Made by a program: the position numbers and the translations under genes. Shown one piece after another: positions 1 to 8,960 of a DNA stretch of 64,000 nucleotides (positions within the stretch are counted from its first letter, which is position 1; every line of letters starts with the position of its first letter). The notes under the pieces were generated by a model. It had not been told where the DNA came from. It did no database searches and worked only from the letters and a program-made list of their open reading frames with translations. Source of the stretch: Psychrobacter sp. Pi2-52 (GTDB taxonomy: Bacteria > Pseudomonadota > Gammaproteobacteria > Pseudomonadales > Moraxellaceae); contig NZ_CAJHBS010000009.1 of the NCBI RefSeq assembly GCF_904846705.1, positions 1-64,000 of the forward strand. The letters run 5' to 3'.

Positions 1-204
1 GCTGAGTAGGTCGTCTTTTATATTTCTCTTTGCTTGGTTTAAAAGCATTGTACCTTTTCTATTTTGGACTGACTATATGAACATATCATGATTCATTTGT
101 ACTCTTAGTCGAAAAAAATAGGTTGGTGAGATGCTCTTCTTTTTTCAATAACTTTCGAGATTGAGATATACTTAGTAATTGTTTTTACAGATAAAGGATA
201 TGTA

Positions 205-762
205 ATGAAGAAAAAAATATTAATATTTGCACTGGGGTTTTTGGTGACAGGATGTACTACTACAAAACAATATAAATTGAGTTTTGATTCACAACCTCAA
301 GGGGCCTCGCTAATTTGTAATGGACAAAGCATGGGCTATACTCCTCAAGTTCTTTACTATGACGATGTTGAATACAGTCCAGAAGGTCCAAACACCTTTG
401 GAATAAGTAATCGTTGCCAAGGAGTATGGAGTAGTGGCGCTAGTGGATTTTATCCAACTCAGTTCCCAATATATCCATCAGGTGGTACGGTCTATACTTT
501 ACAAAGACCTAACGTACCTGGATATTCTCAAGATGCTGAATTTGCATTAAAAGTTAGAAATTTAGAAGCGAATCAAAGAGTTGCAGTAGCGGCACAAAGA
601 TCAGCGTCAGCGGCTGAGCAACAGAATTTTAATAAAATAATGAACCAAAATAATTCGTTTAACAACACTATAAACTGCAAGAAGATGGGAGTTTCTTTAT
701 ATCCCGAAATAAAAACGTTTTCCAGTATGATTTGTCCGTTAGGATGGATGCAAGCATTTTAA
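205..762 (+). CDS. Small lipoprotein with a PEGA-like segment
   Basis: No family recognised with certainty. The first 17 residues form a lysine-rich then hydrophobic signal ending in the lipobox LVTGC, so the mature protein should be lipid-anchored at Cys17. Residues about 25-50 (FDSQPQGASLICNG, then GYTP) resemble a PEGA beta-module, which has the pattern S-x-P-x-GA ... NG ... G-x-TP and is common in surface or periplasmic proteins. The middle is Gly/Ser/Tyr/Pro-rich. Residues about 115-140 are Ala/Gln/Asn-rich and may be helical. Four further cysteines could form disulfides. An AAAGGA ribosome-binding site lies 6 bases before the ATG. The gene stands alone and is more AT-rich than its neighbours, which fits an accessory gene. 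Function unknown. Confidence 0.7.
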   Translation: MKKKILIFALGFLVTGCTTTKQYKLSFDSQPQGASLICNGQSMGYTPQVLYYDDVEYSPEGPNTFGISNRCQGVWSSGASGFYPTQFPIYPSGGTVYTLQRPNVPGYSQDAEFALKVRNLEANQRVAVAAQRSASAAEQQNFNKIMNQNNSFNNTINCKKMGVSLYPEIKTFSSMICPLGWMQAF

Positions 763-1186
763 TTAAAGGCATATAATGTGAGCCCAAGCAAACATATATA
801 TTGTTTAAAAAAGCTAAATTAAAAACTAGATAGCCTAACTATTATTTGGAAAGGCTGTTGACGCTTAACCACACTAAAACAGATATACATAATATTTAAG
901 TACTAAACCTAACTTCGAGAAAGAATTCAGGTTTTGATACGTTATCTGATATAAGTAATTGGTAGTGTTCTAAAAAGTATGATAGCGATAAAAGTTAATA
1001 AGAAGCCTTGAAAGCCCTCTGATTCTACAGGCCTTTCAAGGCTTCTAGAGTTGTTAAAATTTTAATCAGAATACTTTTGGATACACTACCAATTAATTTA
1101 TTTCATAATTTGTAGCTCTATTGGTAATCGCTAGCAATTAAAAAGACTAACGACTGTTAGTCTTTGAGATTTTGTAAATTATCTGT
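763..1186. other. Intergenic region holding a MITE-like element
   Basis: No coding sequence is supported here. The notable content is the inverted-repeat element at 961-1090, described separately. The rest is AT-rich sequence without recognisable signals. Confidence 0.6.
957..1094. mobile_element. MITE-like non-autonomous element with AATT flanks
   Basis: A 130-bp element at 961-1090 is bounded by terminal inverted repeats that start GGTAGTGT. The outer 20 bases of each end match at 16 of 20 positions. Inside lies a strong hairpin whose arms are AGAAGCCTTGAAAGCC at 1001-1016 and its near-complement ending at 1046, with one bulged base. Both ends are flanked by AATT (957-960 and 1091-1094), a possible target-site duplication, although AATT is itself palindromic. 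No transposase is encoded. A simple bidirectional terminator could explain the inner hairpin but not the outer terminal repeats. Parent element not identified. Confidence 0.5.
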
Positions 1187-1516
1187 TTAAGCAGGTTTTT
1201 GTGGTTGCTTAATGTTTAACCCTTCTTTACATTGCTGTCCTTCTTCATACATTTTTTTTACATATGGCAAGTTTGAAATATCTTTTTTGTCTTGCGCGTA
1301 ACTTTCAATTTCCCACGTTTGACCAATGGTCATTTTACTGCGGATATCAATAGTACAGTTGCAAAGTTTGATGGCATCGCTTTTGTTAGCAACTTTGTAT
1401 TTGACTGTGTTGTTGACGCAAGCATTAATATTATCCTGCTTAATATCAGTAGCGTTCGCTTGTGGTATCGCAAAGATGGCCGCTAAGGCTAGGGGTAATA
1501 TTGGCAAAAGCTTCAT
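1187..1516 (-). CDS. Small secreted cysteine-containing protein
   Basis: A 109-residue protein with a clear Sec signal peptide: a Lys near the start, a Leu/Ala core, and probable cleavage after AIPQANA at about residue 22. The mature part of about 87 residues has four cysteines (CVNN, LCNC, QQCKEG), as in several small periplasmic proteins of Moraxellaceae. No catalytic motif is visible and I do not recognise the family. The gene is alone between the MITE-like element and the queC region. The ATG start is supported by the signal peptide. Function unknown. Confidence 0.65.
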   Translation of the reverse strand: MKLLPILPLALAAIFAIPQANATDIKQDNINACVNNTVKYKVANKSDAIKLCNCTIDIRSKMTIGQTWEIESYAQDKKDISNLPYVKKMYEEGQQCKEGLNIKQPQKPA

Positions 1517-1895
1517 AAATGTCCTCTTACAGATGGCGTCAGTTTGTAAATCTTAGTCAATAATCAAGTTATTCACATAAGAGTGACTAGGATATGTCTT
1601 GATTTCAAAAATATTTAAGACACAGCCTAGCCTAGCTATTTATGCTTTGGGATAGACATAATCGTTCATACAATAACAAGTATACGGATTAAAATACAAT
1701 GGCGACGTGCTGTATTAATGCAAGCGAATGTTGCGCGAATGTTGATGCATATAATCATGCTACGCAACATTTAGCGCTAATACATAGTTAGCTTTATATG
1801 ATTTGGGTACAAGATAGGCGAGTAAACGTAATACAAGTAGTAGACTAAGCGCGCCTGATACCGTACCCAACTTATATAGGACTGACTAAAATTAA
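1517..1895. other. Intergenic region with two adjacent hairpin elements
   Basis: No gene is supported. An imperfect inverted repeat spans 1712-1783: GTATTA/TAATAC outer arms, and AATGTTGCG at 1727-1735 against CGCAACATT at 1763-1771. The structured repeat at 1803-1870 follows immediately. Together they fill the space downstream of queC. Confidence 0.5.
1803..1870. repeat. Structured intergenic repeat, copy 1
   Basis: The element starts with TTGGGTAC and ends with GTACCCAA, an exact 8-bp inverted repeat. Its core reads ACAAGTAGTAGACTAAGC. The same core with few changes (ACAAATAGTAGACTAAAC) occurs at 6671-6688 inside another element whose ends are a different inverted repeat. Over a 25-base core the two copies match at 21 positions. 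Different but self-complementary ends around a shared core suggest selection for a folded RNA or DNA structure, or a family of small mobile repeats. Confidence 0.45.
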
Positions 1896-2672
1896 TTAAG
1901 ACTGATAATGAGTAGGGTCGGTTACGCCAGCTTGGGCAAAGCCTTGACGACGCAATGCGCAACTATCACAAACACCGCAAGCAAGACCGTTGGCATCTGC
2001 ACGATAACAAGAAATCGTCTGTCCGTAATCGACACCTAATGACAGACCAAGCTCAATAGTTTGGGCTTTTGATAATTGCTGCAATGGCGTTTGAATCGAT
2101 AAGCGATGACCAGTAACGCCCGCTTTTGTCGCGAGATTGGCCATATGTTCAAAGGCAGCTATATACTCTGGGCGACAGTCAGGGTAGCCAGAATAGTCAA
2201 CTGAGCTGACACCGATGACGATATGATTGGCATCAGCGACTTCGGCGACTGCCAACGCGTATGATAAAAAGATAGTATTGCGTGCAGGCACATAGGTATT
2301 TGGAATAGCGTCGTTATCGATTTCGTCGCGTTTTTTGCTAGGAAATTTATCCGAATCACCGTCTGGCACAATCATGCTGTGATCTGTTAGTGATGAACCA
2401 CCCAGTTGTGCGATATCAATATCGATGACTCTATGATTGACGCCTGCTGTCTCAGCGATGGTCTTTGCGGCCACAAGTTCACTATTATGACGCTGACCAT
2501 AGTTAAAGCTGACTGCGGTCACTGATGCATAGCGCGCTTTTGCCCAATATAAGCAAGTCACCGAATCGAGACCGCCTGATAGAAGGACAACCGCATTTTG
2601 GCTTTTGGTAAGGGCAGCTAAATCAGCATCTGATACTTGATTGGGGGTGTCTTGCAAAGTAACGTTAGTCAT
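1896..2672 (-). CDS. queC: 7-cyano-7-deazaguanine synthase QueC
   Basis: Converts 7-carboxy-7-deazaguanine to preQ0 with ATP and ammonia, in the queuosine tRNA-modification pathway. The N-terminal PP-loop SGGLDS (residues 32-37) binds ATP. The C-terminal zinc site is complete: Cys222, Cys232, Cys235 and Cys238 (the last three in CGVCDSC). At 258 residues it is slightly longer than the usual 220-235 because of an N-terminal tail of about 25 residues. The gene is single and diverges from ttcA, another tRNA-modifying PP-loop enzyme, across a shared 287-bp intergenic region. No preQ1 riboswitch was seen upstream. Confidence 0.95.
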   Translation of the reverse strand: MTNVTLQDTPNQVSDADLAALTKSQNAVVLLSGGLDSVTCLYWAKARYASVTAVSFNYGQRHNSELVAAKTIAETAGVNHRVIDIDIAQLGGSSLTDHSMIVPDGDSDKFPSKKRDEIDNDAIPNTYVPARNTIFLSYALAVAEVADANHIVIGVSSVDYSGYPDCRPEYIAAFEHMANLATKAGVTGHRLSIQTPLQQLSKAQTIELGLSLGVDYGQTISCYRADANGLACGVCDSCALRRQGFAQAGVTDPTHYQS

Positions 2673-2959
2673 AGTGATATCTATTATTGGTTTACGAAAA
2701 CGGCTATTTTAGCAAAAATACGTCTACTACAGAACCACGAAGCGACCAATCACCCGTCACTAAGCTGCCAAAGCAAATTTAAATAGCATCGTAATAAAAT
2801 AAAGTCGGTATTACTGTCATCTTTTCAATCTGTTAGCAATATTTGTTATAATCGCAGCTTTTAAAGTATCAGTCACATGACATTGGTGATAATGCTTTAA
2901 AAGCCTTATCGCAAATCGCTTTATAGTAAAATCACCCTTATAAAGATATTGAGTAACTT

Positions 2960-4129
2960 ATGACCGCAGCAACCTTATTTACGCCAAATATTCCTTCTCA
3001 AGCTGATGATGTATCGGATGCAACGAGCTTTGATAGTCAGGCTTTGGACACCGATACTGATAGCAGAGAGTACGATGACGTCTCTGAAGATGGCAATGAT
3101 GAGGACATGATTGACGAGCAGTTTGCCGATGCGCAAGCACCTACCGAGTCAGCGTACTTTCGTAAACTACAAAAGAAGCTGCGTCGCCAAGTTTCTTGGG
3201 CAATCCGCGATTTTAATATGATCGAAGATGGCGATGTGGTGATGGTCTGTGTTTCGGGTGGTAAAGACAGCTATACCTTACTTGATATTTTATTGCTGCT
3301 AAAACGCATTGCACCGATTCATTTTGATATCGTCGCGGTGAATCTTGATCAAAAGCAGCCAGGCTATCCGGAAGACATCTTACCTGCGTATCTAAACGAG
3401 CAGGGCATCGCCCACTATATTTTAGAAAAAGACACCTATAGCATCGTCAAAAGCGTAGTGCCAGAAGGCAAGACTTACTGCTCGGCGTGCTCACGTCTAC
3501 GCCGCGGCTCACTATATGGCTTTGCTAAACAAATTGGCGCGACTAAGATTGCCCTTGGCCATCATCGTGACGATATGCTGGCGACCTTCTTTTTGAACTT
3601 ATTCCATGGTGGTGCGCTCAAATCAATGCCGCCCAAACTGCTGAGCGACGACAAGCAAAACATGCTGATTCGTCCATTGGCCTATGTTGAAGAAAAAGAC
3701 ATCATTGAGTATGCCAAGTTAAAGGAATTCCCAATCATCCCTTGTAATTTGTGTGGCAGCCAGACCAACCTACAACGTGCTATTATCAACGATATGCTAC
3801 GTGAATGGGATGACGCTCACCCGCAGCGTCTAGCTTCTATCTTTAAGGCCATGCAAAACGTCGCGCCATCACAGTTAGCCGATCGTGAGCTTTTTGACTT
3901 TGAAACACTCAGTCTTGATCGCGATAATGATGAGCGTTTATTTGAAGGCGACAATATTCAAGCTGGGCAGACGGATAGTTTGGCTGAGATTGGTTTGCCT
4001 GTATCACCAAGGACGCAAACGTTCAATCCTAAATTCGCTAGTGATAAGCCTTATTCAACAGAGACGGATAAAGCCGTACAAAACGAGCGTAAAGCACAGA
4101 AAATCCCAACGATTAACCCAGTGATTTAG
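2960..4129 (+). CDS. ttcA: tRNA 2-thiocytidine biosynthesis protein TtcA
   Basis: Thiolates cytidine 32 of certain tRNAs, using ATP and a [4Fe-4S] cluster. The PP-loop is SGGKDS at residues 99-104. The cluster-binding CxxC is CSAC (Cys174, Cys177), with a further CNLC near residue 265. At 389 residues it is clearly longer than the 311-residue E. coli enzyme. The excess is an acidic, Asp/Glu-rich tail of about 65 residues before the conserved core, and a C-terminal tail of about 75 residues after the usual end. Both tails look disordered. ATG at 2960 is the only start consistent with the open frame, although an internal start near the core cannot be excluded. A strong hairpin terminator follows. 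Confidence 0.93.
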   Translation: MTAATLFTPNIPSQADDVSDATSFDSQALDTDTDSREYDDVSEDGNDEDMIDEQFADAQAPTESAYFRKLQKKLRRQVSWAIRDFNMIEDGDVVMVCVSGGKDSYTLLDILLLLKRIAPIHFDIVAVNLDQKQPGYPEDILPAYLNEQGIAHYILEKDTYSIVKSVVPEGKTYCSACSRLRRGSLYGFAKQIGATKIALGHHRDDMLATFFLNLFHGGALKSMPPKLLSDDKQNMLIRPLAYVEEKDIIEYAKLKEFPIIPCNLCGSQTNLQRAIINDMLREWDDAHPQRLASIFKAMQNVAPSQLADRELFDFETLSLDRDNDERLFEGDNIQAGQTDSLAEIGLPVSPRTQTFNPKFASDKPYSTETDKAVQNERKAQKIPTINPVI

Positions 4130-4191
4130 TAGTTTATAAATTAGTACGAGATTAAATAGTACCTATTAATTAGTAGAATACTAAATAGCTC

Positions 4192-4231
4192 AAAAAAACC
4201 AGCCAATCTTTGATGAATGGCTGGTTTTTTT
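4192..4231. terminator. Bidirectional terminator between ttcA and fixH-like gene
   Basis: AACCAGCCA (4197-4205) pairs with TGGCTGGTT (4218-4226), with an A-run before and a T-run after. It can serve both converging genes. Confidence 0.85.
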
Positions 4232-4254
4232 ATGTCTGGATGCTAATAACAGCA

Positions 4255-4836
4255 TTAACTTTTAGCAAAAACGGGTAGTGGGTCAAAGCTGATCTTTGAG
4301 CGAGGCAATTTTGCAACATCTTGCATACGCCAATCATCTTTACCGTCATTGCTAACCTGTAGGTAATACTTGGCTTTCACAGGATCAATATCGACTTGGG
4401 CGCTGTATTTATTGCCCTCAACATGCTTAAGGACAACATCGCGGTCTTTTTTGATATCCGTTGCATGAGAAATAGAAAGTTCCAATGTATCAGGATAAGT
4501 AAGTGGTGTGCCGTTTAGCAGCTTGCCTGACTGGACGCTTTGCTCAGGGTAGTTAAGATAAAACACAATATCGCCATTTTCTGCAAACTGCATTTGTCCA
4601 TGCAAGTCTAAGTCATACGTGAGCTTGTCACGAGACACATCGTGATAGAGCGTTTTGCCATCCATATACCAGTCGTCACGTACCACGCTATCACGGATCT
4701 GGTAAGAGTAATAAACAAACCAAATACAAGCGATCACGACCGCAGCAGGCATGCCAATCACAAAGATAACGACCATGTAATTTTTATACCATGGCTGCTT
4801 ATCTTGATGTTTAAAGTTCGGTGCTGGAGTAGACAT
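4255..4836 (-). CDS. FixH-like cytochrome oxidase accessory protein
   Basis: A membrane-anchored periplasmic protein of the FixH type, implicated in assembly of cbb3 oxidases. One transmembrane helix lies after a short cytoplasmic tail (YMVVIFVIGMPAAVVIACIW). It is followed by residues typical of FixH (YYSYQIRDSVVRDDWYMDGK) and a beta-rich periplasmic domain. I place the start at the ATG at 4836, giving 193 residues beginning MSTPAPNF, because it has a ribosome-binding AGGT upstream. An in-frame upstream ATG at 4881 lacks one. It sits directly downstream of ccoG on the same strand, as in many cco/fix clusters. Sequence similarity in this family is weak, so the call leans partly on context. 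Confidence 0.75.
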   Translation of the reverse strand: MSTPAPNFKHQDKQPWYKNYMVVIFVIGMPAAVVIACIWFVYYSYQIRDSVVRDDWYMDGKTLYHDVSRDKLTYDLDLHGQMQFAENGDIVFYLNYPEQSVQSGKLLNGTPLTYPDTLELSISHATDIKKDRDVVLKHVEGNKYSAQVDIDPVKAKYYLQVSNDGKDDWRMQDVAKLPRSKISFDPLPVFAKS

Positions 4837-5048
4837 AAAATACCTATGCATCAGATACGCATTCAATAGATAGCCGTTCATTAGACATCTATAAATGGTA
4901 TTAACGGATAATTTGGCGGCTAAGCGCTACCAGTTTAATGGTAAAAAATTTATTCGATAGTCTTTAGCTAGAATAGTTATTTAACTACTTGAACTAGCTA
5001 GACTACCGAATGATATACATGAAATTAAACAATAGGTCTGCTAATCAT

Positions 5049-6458
5049 TTACTGACCTTGGGTCGTAAAGATATTTTGTTTGCTTACCTTATACTTACCG
5101 TTTTCGCTGCTCACATTTAGCGTGACAGGTGTTTGGCCAAACTCTATCACATCAGGATCACCATAAATACTGACTGGCATATCAAAGCTTTCGCCCGCTT
5201 CTAATGGTACATCATTAAAGCGCAGCTCTAAGCTTAGCCCTTCTTGCGGTGTCAATGTTATCGTGTAGGTATGAGCATCCTGCGTCTTATTGGTTAGCTT
5301 AACGATATAGCTATTTTCAATCATGCCTTGATTGTTGATAGACGATAACTGATTACGGTCACGGCGGATATCAATTTCCAGTGGCACGCGATCGGTTAAC
5401 GCATATATAACGCCGCCACATAGTACAGCCAACAATGTTAAGTAAGCAAATAGTCGTGGGCGCAGTACGCGGCTTGGCTCTTTTTCTGCCAGCTGACGTT
5501 CGGTTGTATAACGAATCAGTCCACGCGGATAGCCGACCTTGTCCATCACTTCATTACAGGCATCGATACAAGCCGCACACTGGATACAGGCAACTTGTAA
5601 CCCATCACGAATATCGATACCAGTAGGGCAGACCTGCACGCACATGGTACATTCAATGCAGTCGCCTAAGTGCTCTGGATTTGTACCTTTTTTACGAGCG
5701 CCGCGCGGCTCACCGCGTTCATAATCATAAGATACGATCAATGTGTCTTTATCAAACATCACACTTTGAAAGCGGCCATAAGGACAAATCTGTACACACA
5801 TCTGCTCACGCATGTAGCCTGCATTGGCATAAGTAGCGAAGGTGAAGATAAACATTGAAACCCATACCCACGTTGGCCAGTCAGGGAATGGAATCACTCC
5901 TATTGACTGCCAGCTATGATATAGAGAGTCTGTTCCCGCCACATAACTAACAAAGGTCGCTGCTGTAATCACAGAAAGCAAAAACCAAATTGAATAAACA
6001 ACCGTACGCTTGAATACCTTGCTCGCACTTAATGGTGCTTTATCAAACTTGATGCGTTTATTACGATCGCCAATCACCCATTTTTCAACATACTGGTATA
6101 GATGCGTCCATATCGTTTGAGGACAAGCATAACCACACCAAACGCGTCCTGCATATACCGTCACCATAAACAGCGTAAACGCGGCAATAATGGCAAATGC
6201 AGCAATAAAATAGAAATCTTGCGTCAAAAATGTCATGCCAAAAATATAGTAATGCTGTGATGGCACATCAAACCATATCGCTTGTCTATCATTATAGCGC
6301 AGCCATGGCAAAAGTAAAAAAGCCGCCAAAAGAGCATACATCGTGATGACACGAATATTTTGATAAAAACCTGTGACAAACCTTGGGTGTACACGATGCT
6401 TGGTTGCATCAAGATCGACTTGTTGTACAGGAATTTTATTGGATTGTTGTGCTGACAT
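5049..6458 (-). CDS. ccoG: Cytochrome c oxidase accessory protein CcoG
   Basis: A polyferredoxin-like membrane protein that acts as a copper reductase in cbb3 oxidase biogenesis. It has 469 residues. N-terminal transmembrane helices carry the motif WCGYACPQTIW. A cytoplasmic part carries two ferredoxin clusters (CIECTMCVQVCPTG, then CIQCAACIDAC). One more helix follows (LFAYLTLLAVLCGGVIYAL), then a C-terminal immunoglobulin-like periplasmic domain, the usual CcoG layout. The start has AGAGG 7 bases upstream. It lies downstream of the ccoNOQP operon, separated by 527 bp with a terminator, so it is probably transcribed separately together with the fixH-like gene. Confidence 0.95.
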   Translation of the reverse strand: MSAQQSNKIPVQQVDLDATKHRVHPRFVTGFYQNIRVITMYALLAAFLLLPWLRYNDRQAIWFDVPSQHYYIFGMTFLTQDFYFIAAFAIIAAFTLFMVTVYAGRVWCGYACPQTIWTHLYQYVEKWVIGDRNKRIKFDKAPLSASKVFKRTVVYSIWFLLSVITAATFVSYVAGTDSLYHSWQSIGVIPFPDWPTWVWVSMFIFTFATYANAGYMREQMCVQICPYGRFQSVMFDKDTLIVSYDYERGEPRGARKKGTNPEHLGDCIECTMCVQVCPTGIDIRDGLQVACIQCAACIDACNEVMDKVGYPRGLIRYTTERQLAEKEPSRVLRPRLFAYLTLLAVLCGGVIYALTDRVPLEIDIRRDRNQLSSINNQGMIENSYIVKLTNKTQDAHTYTITLTPQEGLSLELRFNDVPLEAGESFDMPVSIYGDPDVIEFGQTPVTLNVSSENGKYKVSKQNIFTTQGQ

Positions 6459-6642
6459 AAACGTGCCTCTTTAAAAAAAGAATCAGTCTGCTGGCATGAT
6501 GAACAAACACCTCTAGCGTCGAGGTATATGAGTGTATGATGTTATCAATGTCAGTAAATAGCGGATAGAAAATGCAATAAAAAATCTTCTAATCTGCTTA
6601 CCAAATGATCGATTGTAAATATAGTCGGTTCAACATAGTTTT

Positions 6643-6699
6643 GATGCAAGGAAAGGGGAGCAAAGGTACTACAAATAGTAGACTAAACAAGCCTGCATC
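6643..6699. repeat. Structured intergenic repeat, copy 2
   Basis: The ends GATGCA (6643-6648) and TGCATC (6694-6699) are an inverted repeat. The internal core ACAAATAGTAGACTAAAC at 6671-6688 matches the core of copy 1 at 1803-1870, and GCCTG follows the core closely in both. The terminal arms differ between the copies but each pair is self-complementary. Confidence 0.45.
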
Positions 6700-6919
6700 T
6701 GATTTATGTGAAATTGACTATCGTGTTATGTGATTGAGTCAGAGCGATATAAAGCCATGACCAATAGACTATTTTAAAAAATAGCTATTTTAGCATTCTC
6801 CTTACTAATAATGGGGTGATAATCATAAAAAGCAACGAATATATGAGAACGATTTCTAGTGTTTATAGCCGCTCATCATTGTCATTTCTAAATGAAAATC
6901 AATACCACTATACGCAAAA

Positions 6920-6945
6920 GGGAGAACTGCAATAACAGTTCTCCC
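6920..6945 (-). terminator. Terminator after ccoNOQP
   Basis: GGGAGAACTG and CAGTTCTCCC form a perfect 10-bp stem with a 6-base loop. On the minus strand it is followed by TTTTG. Confidence 0.8.
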
Positions 6946-6985
6946 TTCATTAAATCTCGTCCATATTCAGTACAGTAACAACGTC

Positions 6986-8137
6986 TTAGTTAGCAGTTGC
7001 TTCTTCAGCTGCTACAGGCTGAGTAGCTGCAGCATTAACCGGTGCTGCTTCAGGTGATTTGCCTGTTTTATCTGATAGTGAGTAGATATAAGCAGCAAGT
7101 AGCATGATACGCTCATTACCTAGCTTAGTTTCCCACTGAGGCATAACGCCAGCACGGCCATAACGTAATGTATTACGTACAGTCTCACGCTCACCGCCAT
7201 ATAACCAGATATTGTCAGTCAAGTTTGGTGCACCTGCTGAAATCATACCTTTACCGCTTTCAGAGTGACATAGTGCACACTGTTGCTTAAAGATTGCTTC
7301 GCCTTGATTAACCAAAGTTTGATCAAGTTCACCGTTACTCTTGCTACCGTTGTTCGGAGATAGTGACAATACATATTCAGAAGCTGCACGTACACCGTCT
7401 TCGCCGATCTGATCGCGCCAAGCAGGCATACCACCGATACGACCATTATGTAGCGTGGTCAGAATGTTGCTAGCTTCGCCGCCATATAACCAATCATTGT
7501 CTGTTAGGTTAGGGTAGCCTGTCGCACCTTTAGCGTTAGAGCCATGACATACAGAACAGTTCTGTAGGAACAAACGGCTACCAACTTTTAACGCATTTGG
7601 ATTTTCAGACAGTTTTTCGACATAAGGAGCAAGTTCTGCAACTTTTTCGTCAATTTTAGTCTGTAGATCTGCTGGCGGATTTTCACTACGACGCATGGTC
7701 GCTTGTAACTCGTTTAGCGTACCAAGTGTCGCAGTCGCACCTGCAGCGTCTGCTTTTACCAAAATGCTTTTTTCAAAGTTATCGGTAAATACTTTGTTGT
7801 TGCTTTCAAGCTCACTGAACAACTCGTTTTTAGAGGTCCACGGTACAGTCTCACCGTCAACTTCTACGGTGGCGATACCTTCCCAGTGTTTCGGGAACAT
7901 AGCTGGAAAGAATACCCAGTACGCCACACCCCAAACGATCGAGCCAAAAAATATCACCAACCACCATTTAGGAAGTGGTTTGTCGTATTCTCGGATACCA
8001 TCGTATTCATGACCAGTAGTACCGTCTTCCTCAACGTCTGGTTTGTATTTTAGTACAAACAGCAGAAGGCCAAGAATAAAAAGCCAGCAACCGAAACTGA
8101 TTAGCGTGATCCAAGAACTCCAAAAAAATGTCATCAT
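6986..8137 (-). CDS. ccoP: cbb3 oxidase diheme subunit CcoP
   Basis: Membrane-anchored diheme cytochrome c that passes electrons to the cbb3 oxidase. It has 383 residues. Two N-terminal transmembrane stretches come first (residues about 8-28 and 58-78), with the marker PLPKWW before the second. Two cytochrome c domains follow, with heme motifs CSVCH and CALCH and axial-methionine segments GGMPAW and GVMPQW. The start ATGATG overlaps the ccoQ stop by ATGA, so translation is coupled. The tail is Ala/Pro/Glu-rich. It is the last gene of the ccoNOQP operon. Confidence 0.96.
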   Translation of the reverse strand: MMTFFWSSWITLISFGCWLFILGLLLFVLKYKPDVEEDGTTGHEYDGIREYDKPLPKWWLVIFFGSIVWGVAYWVFFPAMFPKHWEGIATVEVDGETVPWTSKNELFSELESNNKVFTDNFEKSILVKADAAGATATLGTLNELQATMRRSENPPADLQTKIDEKVAELAPYVEKLSENPNALKVGSRLFLQNCSVCHGSNAKGATGYPNLTDNDWLYGGEASNILTTLHNGRIGGMPAWRDQIGEDGVRAASEYVLSLSPNNGSKSNGELDQTLVNQGEAIFKQQCALCHSESGKGMISAGAPNLTDNIWLYGGERETVRNTLRYGRAGVMPQWETKLGNERIMLLAAYIYSLSDKTGKSPEAAPVNAAATQPVAAEEATAN

Positions 8138-8313
8138 TTATCCTTATTGCGCTGCTCTTCAGACAGAGATTTTATATCCTCGTCATCAAGCGCAAGTTGT
8201 GCATCTTCTTCGAAGCGTTTTTTGTTTTTTGGCGAATACGCCCACCATGCAACGCCTACAAAGGCAATAAAGGCAGAAACGGTCGCAATTGTTTGTAATT
8301 CACCAATACCCAT
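8134..8313 (-). CDS. ccoQ: cbb3 oxidase small subunit CcoQ
   Basis: A 59-codon gene, read from the sequence, between ccoO and ccoP. The protein begins [18 protein letters not shown], forms one transmembrane helix ending VAWWAYSP, and continues with a charged cytoplasmic tail starting KNKKRFEEDA. This is the standard CcoQ/FixQ pattern: one helix followed by the YSPKNKKRFEE signature. Its ATG shares one base with the ccoO stop (TAATG) and its stop overlaps the ccoP start (ATGA), so the genes are tightly coupled. It stabilises the interaction of CcoP with the CcoNO core. Confidence 0.93.
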   Translation of the reverse strand: MGIGELQTIATVSAFIAFVGVAWWAYSPKNKKRFEEDAQLALDDEDIKSLSEEQRNKDK

Positions 8314-8951
8314 TAGCGCTGTCCTTCCATTGCGGTACCTAACTGCTGTAGATAGGCGACCAAAGCGTCAAGCTCAGTAGCGCCAAGCACTGCATCTGGA
8401 GCACCTTCAATGTCTTCTTCAGTATAAGGAACACCGAAGCGATCGCGGAATAGACGCATTTTAGCTTGAACGTTTTCGCCATCTACTTCGTTAGTCGCTA
8501 ACCAAGGGAAACCTGGCATAACTGACTCAGGCACTAGCGAACGTGGTGCAATCAAATGCTGCTTTTGCCAGTCTTCAGAATAACGGCCACCAACACGTGC
8601 TAAATCTGGTCCAGTGCGTTTCGATCCCCATAAGAATGGATGATCCCACGTCGACTCAGCGGCACGTGAATATGGTCCGTAACGTTCAACTTCTGCACGT
8701 AGTGGGCGAACCATTTGAGTATGACAAACGTGACATCCTTCACGAATATAAATATCACGACCTTCAAATTCAAGCGCTGTCCAAGGCTCCATTGCAGGAA
8801 GGGGAGCGTTCACCCCACCTTCTTCAGGACCCTTGTTATCATAGATCAATGGCACGATTTCAACTAGCGTTGCAAAACTAATAGCAATCACGATACCAAT
8901 GACTAACAAGCCTGTATTTTTTTCAATAATTTCATGCGGTGTACCAGCCAT
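8313..8951 (-). CDS. ccoO: cbb3 oxidase monoheme subunit CcoO
   Basis: Monoheme cytochrome c subunit of the cbb3 oxidase core. It has 212 residues: one N-terminal membrane anchor ([20 protein letters not shown]), then the heme site [12 protein letters not shown] and the typical CcoO segments GPYSRAAES and [15 protein letters not shown]. The late methionine region includes SVMPGFPWL. It starts 9 bases after ccoN and is followed by ccoQ with a one-base overlap. Confidence 0.96.
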   Translation of the reverse strand: MAGTPHEIIEKNTGLLVIGIVIAISFATLVEIVPLIYDNKGPEEGGVNAPLPAMEPWTALEFEGRDIYIREGCHVCHTQMVRPLRAEVERYGPYSRAAESTWDHPFLWGSKRTGPDLARVGGRYSEDWQKQHLIAPRSLVPESVMPGFPWLATNEVDGENVQAKMRLFRDRFGVPYTEEDIEGAPDAVLGATELDALVAYLQQLGTAMEGQR

Positions 8952-8960
8952 GATCGCTCC

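Larger units (their letters stand above)
6459..6985. other. Intergenic region between ccoG and ccoP
   Basis: Contains the ccoP terminator (6920-6945) and copy 2 of the structured repeat (6643-6699). It presumably also holds the ccoG promoter, which I cannot place with confidence. No gene is supported. Confidence 0.6.

Noticed and set aside
1777..1962. 61-codon minus-strand reading frame over the end of queC
   Set aside because: Overlaps queC in another frame, has no ribosome site and low-complexity content.
2673..2959. preQ1 riboswitch before queC
   Set aside because: No C-rich loop plus A-rich tail of the preQ1 class is visible upstream of the queC start.
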